Notes under the pieces: model-generated
Databases searched by the model: none
Seen by the model: the letters and a program-made list of their open reading frames with translations, nothing else
What the model was told of the DNA's origin: nothing
Shown: piece by piece, positions 48,101 through 64,000 of the stretch
Layout: the number at the start of each line of letters is the position of its first letter
Position numbering within the stretch: position 1 is the first letter of the stretch
Assembly: GCA_032718565.1 (NCBI GenBank)
Contig: JAVGVS010000008.1
Location: 744,001 to 808,000, forward strand
DNA length: 64,000 bases
From: Distichodus sexfasciatus
Lineage: Eukaryota; Chordata; Actinopteri; Characiformes; Distichodontidae
Reading direction: 5' to 3'
Made by a program: the position numbers and the translations under genes

Positions 48101-51100
48101 TTACTAGTTAATCTGGGAGCATGCACACAAGCATGCGCTTGATCCAAGAAACGTGAAGCCGGCCATGGCATCTACTTCCACAATGTTATTAACATAAGTG
48201 TGGCTGAACACCTTTGAGAGACGAGTTTTGATTGCACATTCTGAATAGGTGAGCTTGTTGGACACAGTGATCCTACATGATCATGCCTACTGGGTTTTTC
48301 TACTGCAGTTTGTAACCACGCTTGTACTGTTTTTGTTTATTCTTATGTTTAGGGATCCATTGTATCGAGCAGCAACAAAAGGTGGAGACAGAAACCTGCA
48401 GTATGTTGATGGGTTAATCACAGAGTGGTCATGATGTGACTGGCAAGTTTGCTAAGCTGGTTTCTTTGCAGCAATAATAATTTTGTCTGCCTTTATCGTT
48501 TGTTTCATGATTATTGCTCAGACAGTCTTTGCTCTGACTGTATGAAGTCTTAACAGCAGTGTTCAAGAATGCATTAATTTAATAGTTTCAGAATAGTTTG
48601 CATCTTTTTTTCCTATAAGCATTTTTTTTCTTCCTTCATGTCATATTAGATGTCACCAGATTATGACTGTTTTTCCCACCAAGAGCGTAGATCCAATCAA
48701 GCTGTCCCAGACTCTGTGCCATGGAGTCAGACGCCATTGTCAGTTTCAAATTTTGTCCTGGCAATAGCTCACTCTGGAGCCCTCTCTTTATTTGACTTAG
48801 CTGGTGTTTTTATACAGAAGCAGGGTGGGTAGTAATCTAAAACACACATGCTGTCTGCCTTGGGCAGTGCCAGCATTTAGTGTTATACTGCTGAATGATT
48901 GTCTAGAATATCAATGAGTCAGCTGAAAATTTCTCCCGTATATTTAACACCATCCAGATAAGATCTCTCACAATTGTTTTGGGGGAGTTTATTTTTCCCT
49001 TCAGACGGTTTGTTTGGAATTGCTCTCACATATCTGGTGATTCAGCCATTACACTGGGATCTGAACACGGTGGTGTCCTTGTTCCCGCCTGTGCTGATTG
49101 AAGTGGGAAAGTCAGCAGGACGAGTGCGTAGTGTACAGTACACCCTGTGTTTGCTATGGCAGAGCTTGTGAGAATCACACTGGAGTCATCAAAGACTTCA
49201 CTGGTTGGTGTGATTCAGCTGCTTTGGAGAGAGAGACTGAGCTCAGCCAGAGGCTTGAGATAGCACCACCTTCTGCAGATAACACATTCCCACAGCACAA
49301 CTTGGATCATGGTCAGTGATGGGGCCTGGCTCTCTTGCTAGAGACAAAACTCTTCTCATTGATTTCTTCTTCTGAAATTTGTAGCGCATATGTGTTGTCG
49401 TTCAAAATGAATTTTTTGGTTAACATAAATGTATGGATGCTGAATGTTGACTATATCACCAGTAACACTTTTCTCACTGTCTGTCTCTTTGCAGGACTGG
49501 CCCTTTGATGATGGAGCCCCTCCACCTACTAAGATTGTGGATGACTGGCTTTCGCTCCTAAAGAATAAATTCTGTGAGGATCCAGGCAGCTGTGTGGCTG
49601 TGCACTGTGTAGCCGGACTGGGCCGGTGAGTGGAACCAGTCTGCAACAATCTGTCTGATACAATACAATTTCGTTTTGATTTGATTCAGGAGTCAGCAAT
49701 CGATATGAGGCTGTCATATTCAGATTTGACACAATCACTTCCATTCATATCAAATCACAAAAAGCAGCTAAAATATTATTTTCAGCTAAAATTTGACCTT
49801 TTTGTTCCTGAACTCAACCACACATTTCAATGAATGACAGTATTCCCTTTTAATAAATGATCGACCCTCTGTTCAGGATAAAGTCACATTTTGATAAACT
49901 GACCCTTACTTTTTTCGTGTTTTATAAAAGAAAATTGAAAGACCTGAAATTCTTGTTTTCATGCATTAAAGCAGGACATTGTGTACACCTGGCTCATATT
50001 TGAAGTCTGAAATTAATCTTGGTTGTACACACATTTTTTATGTGGTGCGATCGTTAACGAGTGAATTGGCGTATCTATGTAGATGAATGTATTGTAGCAC
50101 CCGTAGTCTTTAGTTCCCGAAAGATGAAGATATTTAGGAATATCATAGCAGCCCCAGAACTGCTCTGCTTGAGTCATTTTCTCACCATATAGTTTTCAGT
50201 CTTACCCCAGATAGTTATACCTTACTCCTGTCCAATGCCAAAATCAACTGTTCACTGGAGGGTCACTCATCCAGTATTAATCCCAGTTTATTATTGGAAG
50301 CACAAAGGTTAACATCCGACGACAAAACGGGAAGTACTTGATCAGCAGCTCTTTTAGTTGTCTGTTCTAAAGCTCTACACAAAATATTGGTTAAAATGAC
50401 ACTTGTGCTCCTTCTCGTAGCACACCACTGACAGTAACTAAGTGTGAATGTGCTCGATTGATCAAAGCAGACGGCCACTAGCTCACGACTGAGTCTGTAC
50501 AGGGCTGGAAAGTTGATGGCAGTCCCATTTTCCCCCACTCTGTCCCCTCTCCCTCTCTGGCTGGTGGGGCACGGGCCTCTCTGACGTACTCCATTGGCCC
50601 TGTGGGAGCCCTCTGCAGATCTTGAATGGCAGCCAATGTTTGCTTTACTCGGACAAGTTTGTTTTGCTATTGATCTGTAGGAGGTCTGCAGGGTTTCGGG
50701 TGGTATTTATTGGATACTTCAAAGTTGTCAGTGGTTTGGGCTAAATGGTAAAAAGTAGATTTCTCCAAGTGGAATTGTTCTAAGAAACTTTGGGACTGTA
50801 TTTTTCTTGAAAAGGAAGAAAATGTTTACTTTTAATGTTGTCCCATGCATAAAACAAATGTTAATTTTCACCTGTCAGATACCGCCTGAGTTCATTTTAT
50901 ATGCCTGAGCTGAAGCCATCGTCTACCAACGCTTCAGCAGCATTGAAGAACGTGTTGGCAATCTGTAGTATATATGCACTGACATCATCTTTGGCCACTG
51001 GACACAACTGAAAAACCACCCTGCCTTTCACATGCACTAGGCGGTATCCTCACCCAAAGGCTGTGCGAATGAGGAGAAAATCTTTCCCTGGAACTGTTTT

Positions 51101-51767
51101 GTGCCAGTTTAGCAGAGCACAGGCTTGTTTGTGCTGCTCTGTTTCCCCTTAATTCGATTGCATTTCTCTTCTTGTAGAGCTCCAGTGCTGGTGGCCCTGG
51201 CGCTGATAGAGAGTGGAATGAAGTATGAAGATGCCATCCAGTTCATAAGACAGTGAGTGCACTTTACACAACATTTAACAACACAAACAACAACAAAAAA
51301 TATGCATTTTGTGATTATTCATGATGGTAATTTCAGGGACAGCAGGAATACTAAACCTTTTGAGGAAAACAAACAAAACGCTATTTACTGATTTGCTTCA
51401 GATGTTTTTCTGTGTTTTGTCTCCCATCAGATTTATTTATTATTCAGTATTTTATAACTATAACAATGTTTAAATTGGCAGGTTTTACACAATTAAAAGG
51501 ATTCCTTCAACGTGTTCTGTTTACATTGTGTTCTATATTAATTCATTCTGTTTCATTTTCCCCAAATGGTTTGTAATTCCTGTTTTTGGAAGAACTAAAT
51601 GCAAGAGGATTATTTCATTTGTGTTTAATGTATTTGCTTGTTTTTATAGGAAACGCCGTGGTGCCATCAACACCAAGCAGCTGACCTACCTAGAAAAGTA
51701 CAGGCCTAAACAGAGACTTCGCTTTAAAGACCCACACAACCACAAGAACAAGTGCTGCCTCATGTGA
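45129..51767 (+). CDS. ptp4a3: Protein tyrosine phosphatase type IVA 3 (PRL-3)
   Basis: PTP4A3 is a small prenylated dual-specificity-type phosphatase at the plasma membrane and endosomes; it binds CNNM magnesium transporters. Exons: 45129-45233, 45961-46053, 49495-49625, 51178-51252, 51650-51767 (stop TGA), all GT-AG and phase-consistent, giving 173 residues, exactly the family length. It starts MARMNRPAPVEV. The general-acid loop WPFDDG is near residue 71, the signature HCVAGLGR (C-x5-R) near 103-110, a polybasic KYRPKQRLRFKD follows, and the C-terminal CAAX box is CCLM. EDLKKYGATTVVRVCEVTYD and DKTPLEKDGI place it with PTP4A3 rather than PTP4A1 or PTP4A2. The start is fixed by family length. 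Upstream promoters at 40989, 42950 and perhaps 28560 could give alternative leaders. Confidence 0.97.
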
Positions 51768-52756
51768 ACTAGTCTCTGCCAGTCTGCCATTGAAGAATTG
51801 GAAAAAATGAGTTCATGGACTCGATAGGTTTAATGCCACAAACCCAGCACGTTTGGACTTTTTAATCTTCGCTTTTCAGGAGGGCGTTCCTGCTCTTCAA
51901 CTATGAGAGCCCTTTACTGTAGGGGCTTTATGAGCTCAGGGCTTTGAATGACGAGCCTCTTGAATTTTGTCTTTACAAAATTTGAATCTATCCCAAGTGT
52001 TCTCAGAGTTGCTGTTGAAAACTTACAAACAACCAGCAATACTAGAAGCACACACTCCAAAGATGAACAAGGCCATCATATTGTTTACTGTTGCTATCCA
52101 CCGTCTACAGCTCCCTTTGGCAGGGTTAACTTGAGTGAAATTGAAGACAATTGATATTTGTTTGTCTGTTTGTATCTTCTTAAGAACCCTGTAGAGTTTA
52201 AACTACAGCACAGCTTTTCATTCTCTTTTCCCCCGCCTTTGTAATTGTGTTTGACAAGGCATGCCACACTGTTCCCTTTTTACTAACCCTCAGAAAGGAG
52301 GGTTGACAGACTGATTTCATTGTGAAGGCTAGTGGCTGATTTTTACTAGAGCTATATTTTTACATTGCGCCATGAACTACTCTGGGATTAGAACCCTGCA
52401 CCACTAGCTTGGATGGTTGAACTGAGAGTGAAATTGATAGTTGAGGAGAGGCACACAGTTCTGGCTAGTTTGCACAGCACCCTTCTGCTAAGCATAGTTT
52501 GTACGGGATGACCAAAAGCTGACTGGAAATAAAGCTCCTCCTCAAGCCATTTGATGAATTTTCACGTTGTGAAGAGTGGCAGTAAGTGTCCAGTGTCTTG
52601 TCACCTGTCTGCTTCTTGGTTGTACTAATGTGGAAACAGTAAAGAAGCAATATAGAATGGTTGGGATGGGAAGCAATCTGATCATTCAGATGAATAAAAA
52701 CCAAGCTGTGATCCAGGTACCGACAAATATCTGTGGTCCTGGAATATTATCATGAA

Positions 52757-52762
52757 AATAAA
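52757..52762 (+). terminator. ptp4a3: ptp4a3 polyadenylation signal candidate
   Basis: AATAAA about 990 bases after the ptp4a3 stop. Another AATAAA is at 52693-52698. The stretch between stop and signal has no other gene and reads as 3' UTR. Confidence 0.5.
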
Positions 52763-53439
52763 CAAAATTTCTGCCTTTGAAATCAGTCACAACTGAATGT
52801 TCACAGTCAATGCAGTTTAAAGTAATAAAGAAATTTTTAACAAATGTATTTGCTTGTTATTCTTGGGGTTGTATTTTTGTACATAATGTCATCCAAGTGC
52901 CTGTAGCTGATCATTTTGTATTTGCAAAGAAGCACAGCATCCTAGATGATGAATTCAGAATGTTTGCATTAATTTAAAATCTGAATATACATTGTATAAT
53001 ATCCAATGATAGGATTTTTTTTTTTTTGAAACACTCCCCTTTTCAGGTGACTAAGAAATGGAACGTTCCCAAACTCAAGAAAATATTTAAACAAATAGCT
53101 CTACGTTTAGCGACATTTTTTTGGTAATTTTTATTCTAAAATATGCAACAATGGCTAAATAGGCTTTACCAAAAAGTCTTTCAGTAAATACGCAATATTT
53201 GCCTTAGCCTTTTTTGGGAATGACATGCTGAAAGCTGCAGTGTAAGTCCAGCATGTTTACAATTAAATGCTTCGATTTGACAAAATATATATTGATGTTT
53301 CCATTGGCAGTGCAAACTGAACTAGTAGACCACTTTTTAACTAATTGTTTCATAGTTTTTTCGATTCGAATTCGTTTTTCCAATATTTCTCTCCAAGTCT
53401 CAAACTTGGGAGTTCTGTTACCGAGGCGTAGTCACAGAA

Positions 53440-53595
53440 TGTGCAGAACTCGAAGGGCATTTTATGTACCGGAAGTGTTCTATTCCGGAAGTGCCCTTCC
53501 TAACCCGCTGTATCGTGTTAGCATTAGCGCTAACGCTAGCGACGGTTTCTACGTTTGTTGGATCCGCCATATTCTGTACTAGGAGACCAGCAGAG
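53440..53595 (+). promoter_or_regulatory. csnk2a1: csnk2a1 promoter and noncoding first exon
   Basis: Two identical ETS-type sites CCGGAAGTG (53469-53477 and 53485-53493) lie 16 bases apart, followed by a palindrome TTAGCGCTAA (53524-53533) and a YY1-like CCGCCATATT (about 53564). A donor CAGAG|GTAATCC closes the candidate exon at 53595. There is no TATA box. Paired ETS sites in a TATA-less promoter fit a housekeeping kinase; the human CK2 alpha promoter is also known for ETS control. Confidence 0.6.
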
Positions 53596-55013
53596 GTAAT
53601 CCAAAGCAGAAAAATGAATGTAGAAACTCTAAAAACATTCCGTTTCCCCCTTTTAGGCATTTCGCAGCATTTTGTCGAGTTCTGTTTTGGAAATAAAACG
53701 GTGGACTTAATGGGAGTTTAAATTTAGGTCATTATTGGTGGCACAGTCGTGCGTCCCAGCATTGTCTCTCAGACCATATTTTGATTTAGGATATGTCCAA
53801 TAAAAGTATTTTTTATTATGCGCTTCTCCCGTGGCTATACGTTGGGTTTATGTATTGCGTTAATCGTAATTATGGAGCGTTTATCCGTGTATAAAATCCA
53901 GCTACCCGCCCGGCTTTGATGTGGCGTGCCGTGTAACTAGCTAATCGAGCTAGCGACAGGTTAGCTAACTTAACTTGCTCGTTTTATACGGACGGGGCGC
54001 TCAGTTGATCTCTTTATGAGAGCACGTAGCTTTTAGTTTATTGTAGCGTTATCATATAAAGGTACGGCTGTAGTCTTTGAAACTAACGTGTATTTAAAGT
54101 TACATGTTCTATGTTTTCAAGGCGTGGCGAAAAAAGCTAACGTTAAGTTGGTGCAGCTCGGCTGTTAGCGTTAGCGAGCTAGCACTGGTGTGTGGAGGAG
54201 AGCGGACTAGATGGAGTTGAGTTTTCAGTACGCAGATAAAAAATGGCAGCAAACGTTATGCTAGATGATAAGTTATGGTTATCTTGATATACATATAGAA
54301 TATAAATTCAAGTGCTAGTCAAGCTGGGTCTTTACTGGTGCTAAAAGCTATCCGACGTACCCACTTGGTCGTGTTTCGCGTATAGGCCCGTCCGTCGTTT
54401 GATTAACGCTTAAAATGACGATAGAATAAACTAGTTTGGACACGGCTTACTTTACGTACGAGTTACTTTATGGTGAAAGCTAAATTGTGACACGTTGATG
54501 TCTGTAAATGCCTAAAATAATTTAGGGATCGTTAGGTTAGTACGTGGGTTTTACTTTAAAGGGGTACGTGTTGGGGTGGTTTTTGGTATTTACTTACACA
54601 CATCTTAATAAATATGGCGAAATTATGCACTTCTTCCGCAGTTTTCTGCCCCCAATATTGAGAATGAATGGCAGATAAACGTCACCGGAATACGTGTTGC
54701 AGTTTCCGTTTCACACGTCAGAACGTGAAAACGTCGGCCTCGTAATCGCCGAATTCCACACGGACTTTAAAGCATCTTAGAGAGTCCTGGTGAGGGTCCA
54801 GCTTTCCTCAGACGGGGGGTTCATGGCCCTGTGTGTTGCATTTGTTAATTATTACACAAGTAGGTGGAGTGACTGAATACTAAACAGAGGGCATAGGTTG
54901 TGATGACTGAGGACAAATTTGGTTACAGCGGCGTCAGTCGTGTTGTATGTGGCTTATATTTGCAGTAACACCGGTTTATTCGTGGCTGTATTGTTTGTTT
55001 TTTTACTTTTCAG

Positions 55014-55101
55014 CATCCGGGACACTTTGAGGAATGACGTTTCTGACTGCAGTGCCTCCTGAATAAGCTGCTGAATGTCCTCTCATAACAGCTACAATCA
55101 G
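55014..55101 (+). other. csnk2a1: csnk2a1 noncoding exon candidate
   Basis: Acceptor TTTTACTTTTCAG at 55013 and donor CAATCAG|GTGGGC at 55101/55102 frame an 88-base exon with in-frame stops. It lies between the promoter and the coding start, so it is 5' UTR if spliced. Confidence 0.5.
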
Positions 55102-55314
55102 GTGGGCTAAACTCCCTCAGATTCAGCAGGGAGTAGCGGGCAGACTTGTGGGTGGACTAGATTTGGCTTTGTGTTTTTATTTGACAGAGTTGTGGGTTGC
55201 CTGGATTTGACAGTGTTTTGGTGAAGAAATCAACGCAGTCTAACTTCAGCACTAACATCAAGGAGATGTTAATCTTGTCATTCTTAAAGTGACATTACCT
55301 TGCTTTCTCTACAG

Positions 55315-55393
55315 CCTATGCTCCTCCATAAAGCCATCACATCTGATTTCATCAGCTCCACCTCTCATCTACTGCTTGGAGAAAACCTCCAAG
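55315..55393 (+). other. csnk2a1: csnk2a1 optional noncoding exon candidate
   Basis: A good acceptor, TGCTTTCTCTACAG, and a donor, CTCCAAG|GTAATG, enclose 79 bases. It may be an alternatively included leader exon. There is no similarity evidence. Confidence 0.35.
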
Positions 55394-55867
55394 GTAATGG
55401 ACTATAACAGCCAGTTAAATTCAGTAGCATTTTTCTTTCAAGAAACGTTACGTGCTTCGTACATTTTAGCATTTTATGCCCACAAGTGAGCCCAAACTTT
55501 TGGTCCAAAATATAGTGGAATTGAGTTATTTAAATTGCCACCTGTGCTTCATGTTACATTACTCTTTGAAGAGTGAAGGGGTATATCAGGCGTCATGTGA
55601 GGACATAATGTCTTCAGAATTTTTGAGCTAACACACCACAAGGGGGGAAAACTATCATTATTTAATGAATAATTACATGTTGCAGTATGCTCATTTGTTT
55701 TGTACACCCTGATTATATCACTGTTTGGTGTGTTTTTATAATTCAAGCAGAATTGCAGTCCTGTTTATGCACTTTCTTTTAGGAATGTTTTGGAGTCTTT
55801 TCAGTCGTTCCCTGTCTGACGTATCTTCCTCTTACCCAGGCGCTCCTGGGAATATCCTGTGTAGAAT

Positions 55868-61602
<5,735 letters not shown>

Positions 61603-61884
61603 ATCTCCCTCTCACTCCTGTTCCCTTTCCCATCCATCCTTTTTGTTCCATTGGCAATGTGGACAGAGCCAACGACTTGATTTTTATTATCGTTATGTTG
61701 ACAGTAACAGAACTAATACTAAGTTACCCCTATTTTTCTTCTTTGAGTTCTATTATGTAGGGTTATGGACTTGCGATCTTTCATCACCTGCCTGGGGTGA
61801 GCTTCAGCGGTCATATGGGTGCGATAACTCTCTTCTCACCAAGACTGTCTAGAAACACATACACATGTAGACTTGACGAAGGAA

Positions 61885-61890
61885 AATAAA
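61885..61890 (+). terminator. csnk2a1: csnk2a1 proximal polyadenylation signal
   Basis: AATAAA 283 bases after the stop codon, followed by a T-rich ATTTATTTTATATGT stretch. A distal AATAAA is at 63058-63063, so a longer 3' UTR of about 1.5 kb is possible. Confidence 0.6.
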
Positions 61891-61899
61891 ATTTATTTT

Positions 61900-64000
61900 A
61901 TATGTCCCTCAAGTATTCTTGTGCTTGAAAACCAGTTCCTTGATTGACTTGTTCCCCATCGGTTGTGTTTTCTTGTGAGCGGGGGACTCAGCATTTTATT
62001 GCTTCACCTTTGGGTGTTATTACACTGTGAAACTTGATTACGAACTTCACAAAACCCGAGGAGGTCGCAGCCTCGTGTTCGCTGTTCGCTGGGTTAATGG
62101 TTGCACCTGTTCTGCTGTACCATGCTGGAGCTTCAGTCGTGCTGTTCATGTGGACTTTACCGTTCTTGGACCGGGGGGCCAAATTCAATCAAAACTGCTC
62201 CAATATTACTGACAGTGTGTGTTCAACCATTGTGTGTGTAAACTTGCTGGTCAGTAAGTAGACGCCGTCGTTTCGTTGTTGCTTCATTGGTGAAATGAGG
62301 AGCTGAATAGCAGGTTGATTGGATTTGGCTGTGGACTTGATAAATGCTCAGTACTTTCTTTTAGGACATGTGGCCAATGCTGAGCACCACAGGGTCAATA
62401 GTATGCCAATTTGTGTTACTCGCACAACTGATTTTTTTTTTTTTTCCCCCTTAAGTGAGGTTTCTGACACATTTGTTTAATATCATAAATTTTGTAAGTT
62501 GTTTATTTTTCCTTGATGGGTTATCCAGAGAAAGTGTCTCACCACCAGTTAAATCAGTTAACCAGGCAAACTATTGTTAGCACTGCATGTTGTTTTTACT
62601 GTTATTGACTGATTGAAGAAGTAAAATTTGGAATTTTTTCCTCCCCCAAAATTGTCTGCTTTGGACGAGCAGATCTTTTAGTACTTACTGATATTTTGTT
62701 TCTGAATATTTTTTTTCTTTTGGTCTTGTCTTTCAGTGAAGTACTTGGTGTGTTGAGTAGTGTGTAAGGAGACTGAAAACACCCACTGCCTGTATGAAGT
62801 GTGGATAGTTAAAATCTATTAAAATAACATTGTGTATTGTAAATTAAATCAAAGTTTGCAATAGATGTTTTGAAGCTATATTCTTTTCTTTCTTTTAAAA
62901 ATAACTCGTTTAAATGAGAATATATTGTTTAAGAAAAGACCATGTCACTTGATTCATTTTGCTGTAAATTAAATGCAGGATCCTTTTATTTTAACATAGT
63001 TGATGGCATGTCAAGCCAAGTTGAAGACAAAGGCTACCTCACATTTATATGATATTCAATAAAAAGATAACAACCCATCATTGTTCAGTGAGGTTTACCA
63101 AATAGACTCACTAGATCTCCTTTTATTCGTTACTTAACAGTTGCTTTATCAATTTGACTTGGGGTGTTTATTTTTATTCAGTGCACCTAAAGACTCTCTA
63201 GAGCACACGTCTCGTAGAAGTGATTTTACAAGGACTGGTTTACATTTTGCCCAAAACCTCCAGTTCTGTGCTGCTCCTTGGGGAACTAATGCAATAAGTT
63301 CCCCATCATTGTTTTTAATTAAGTAGTATATTCCTTTTGCAGAGACTCCTGCCTAGAAAGTCAGTTGTCAACTTTTGTTTGTAACAAAAACAGTTACACA
63401 AATCACGAAGAATGAGGCCTTTACTGATGATCGTCTAAAGGATGATGTGAGTGAAGTTATTGTTGTTCCTTTAATAATACCAACTGAGATACACTTTACA
63501 AGCTCTGAACAGTGAGTTTTTAATCTGCATTGCACTTTGTTAGGGAAGACCTGTGATAGGTAACTGCTCATTCTAGCGAGGCACACTGCTGAAAACGTAA
63601 ATGTGAATCCTCTATAGACTGATTAAAATCATCACCTATCCATAGCAAACTCCCACTTTAGACATAAAACCACAAATGATAAGCGTTTGATCACCACCTA
63701 GTGGAGTTTTGCAATCATATAATGATTTGCTTGAAATTATGAAAATCTTTATATTAACTTCTTGTGATTTATAAATTTAATTAGTGTTCAGTAAATGAGT
63801 GCTCAGTAATCAGTGCTCTATGCATTATAATCTATTAACAGACATAAGTAATGTTTAAATAAATGTGCAAATCAAATAAAAACAAGCAATAGAAGGTGAG
63901 ATATACCATGCCAAAATCAATGTCAGTGTCTCCAGTTTTCCATAAATTCCTCTGAATTTATGCATATTTTTCACATTATGAATACATTGGTTTAGTGGAT
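61900..64000. other. csnk2a1 distal 3' UTR and downstream DNA
   Basis: AT-rich sequence with T-runs (62432-62445) and a second AATAAA at 63058. No exon of a further gene is supportable up to the window end. A minus-oriented CTCF-like core lies at 63692-63704. Confidence 0.5.
63692..63704 (-). promoter_or_regulatory. CTCF-like core motif, - orientation
   Basis: CACCACCTAGTGG on the + strand reads CCACTAGGTGGTG on the minus strand, nearly the same core as the + oriented site at 28401. The two face each other across the ptp4a3-csnk2a1 interval. Confidence 0.45.

Overview
The window is vertebrate nuclear DNA, almost certainly from a teleost fish. The genes are split by GT-AG introns, the intergenic and intronic DNA is AT-rich, and it is littered with fish-type tRNA-derived SINEs, Tc1/mariner and hAT-like DNA transposons, fold-back elements and microsatellites. 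No bacterial, organellar or viral genes were seen. The repeat set looks otophysan-like, but the species cannot be named from sequence alone.

Six protein-coding genes are recognisable, and five could be assembled exon by exon with consistent splice phases. From left to right: (1) the 3' end of thyroglobulin (tg, + strand, 8 exons to the stop at 12270); (2) sla (Src-like adaptor), complete and on the - strand, lying wholly inside the first tg intron visible here (502-4618); (3) ccn4/wisp1 (+, 15014-19733), whose VWC, TSP1 and CT exons are clean but whose IGFBP exon is reading-frame scrambled; (4) ndrg1 (-, 21228-26210, 14 coding exons, 366 residues), tail to tail with ccn4; (5) ptp4a3/PRL-3 (+, 45129-51767, 173 residues) with one clear 5' UTR exon and several candidate upstream promoters; (6) csnk2a1, the casein kinase 2 alpha catalytic subunit (+, 55868-61602, 394 residues), behind an ETS-site promoter near 53.5 kb.

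The order tg / nested antisense sla / ccn4 / ndrg1 is the same block as human 8q24. ptp4a3 is also a human 8q24 gene, but further away, whereas csnk2a1 is on human chromosome 20, so the ptp4a3-csnk2a1 neighbourhood differs from human. About 14.7 kb between ndrg1 and the first convincing ptp4a3 promoter (26.3-41.0 kb) has no recognisable coding exon. It holds a GC-rich promoter-like island at 28.6-29.0 kb, a CTCF-like site, several SINEs, a decayed Tc1 element and an unexplained 111-bp duplication.

The genes do not form a shared pathway. They are ordinary chromosomal neighbours: a thyroid hormone precursor, a lymphoid signalling adaptor, a matricellular growth regulator, a stress-response protein, a prenylated phosphatase and a constitutive kinase. 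I found no convincing new multi-gene system. The most useful second looks are the ccn4 IGFBP exon, three hAT-like insertions with intact 8-bp target duplications, the altered sla SH2 arginine loop, the alternative ptp4a3 starts and the oriented CTCF-like sites.
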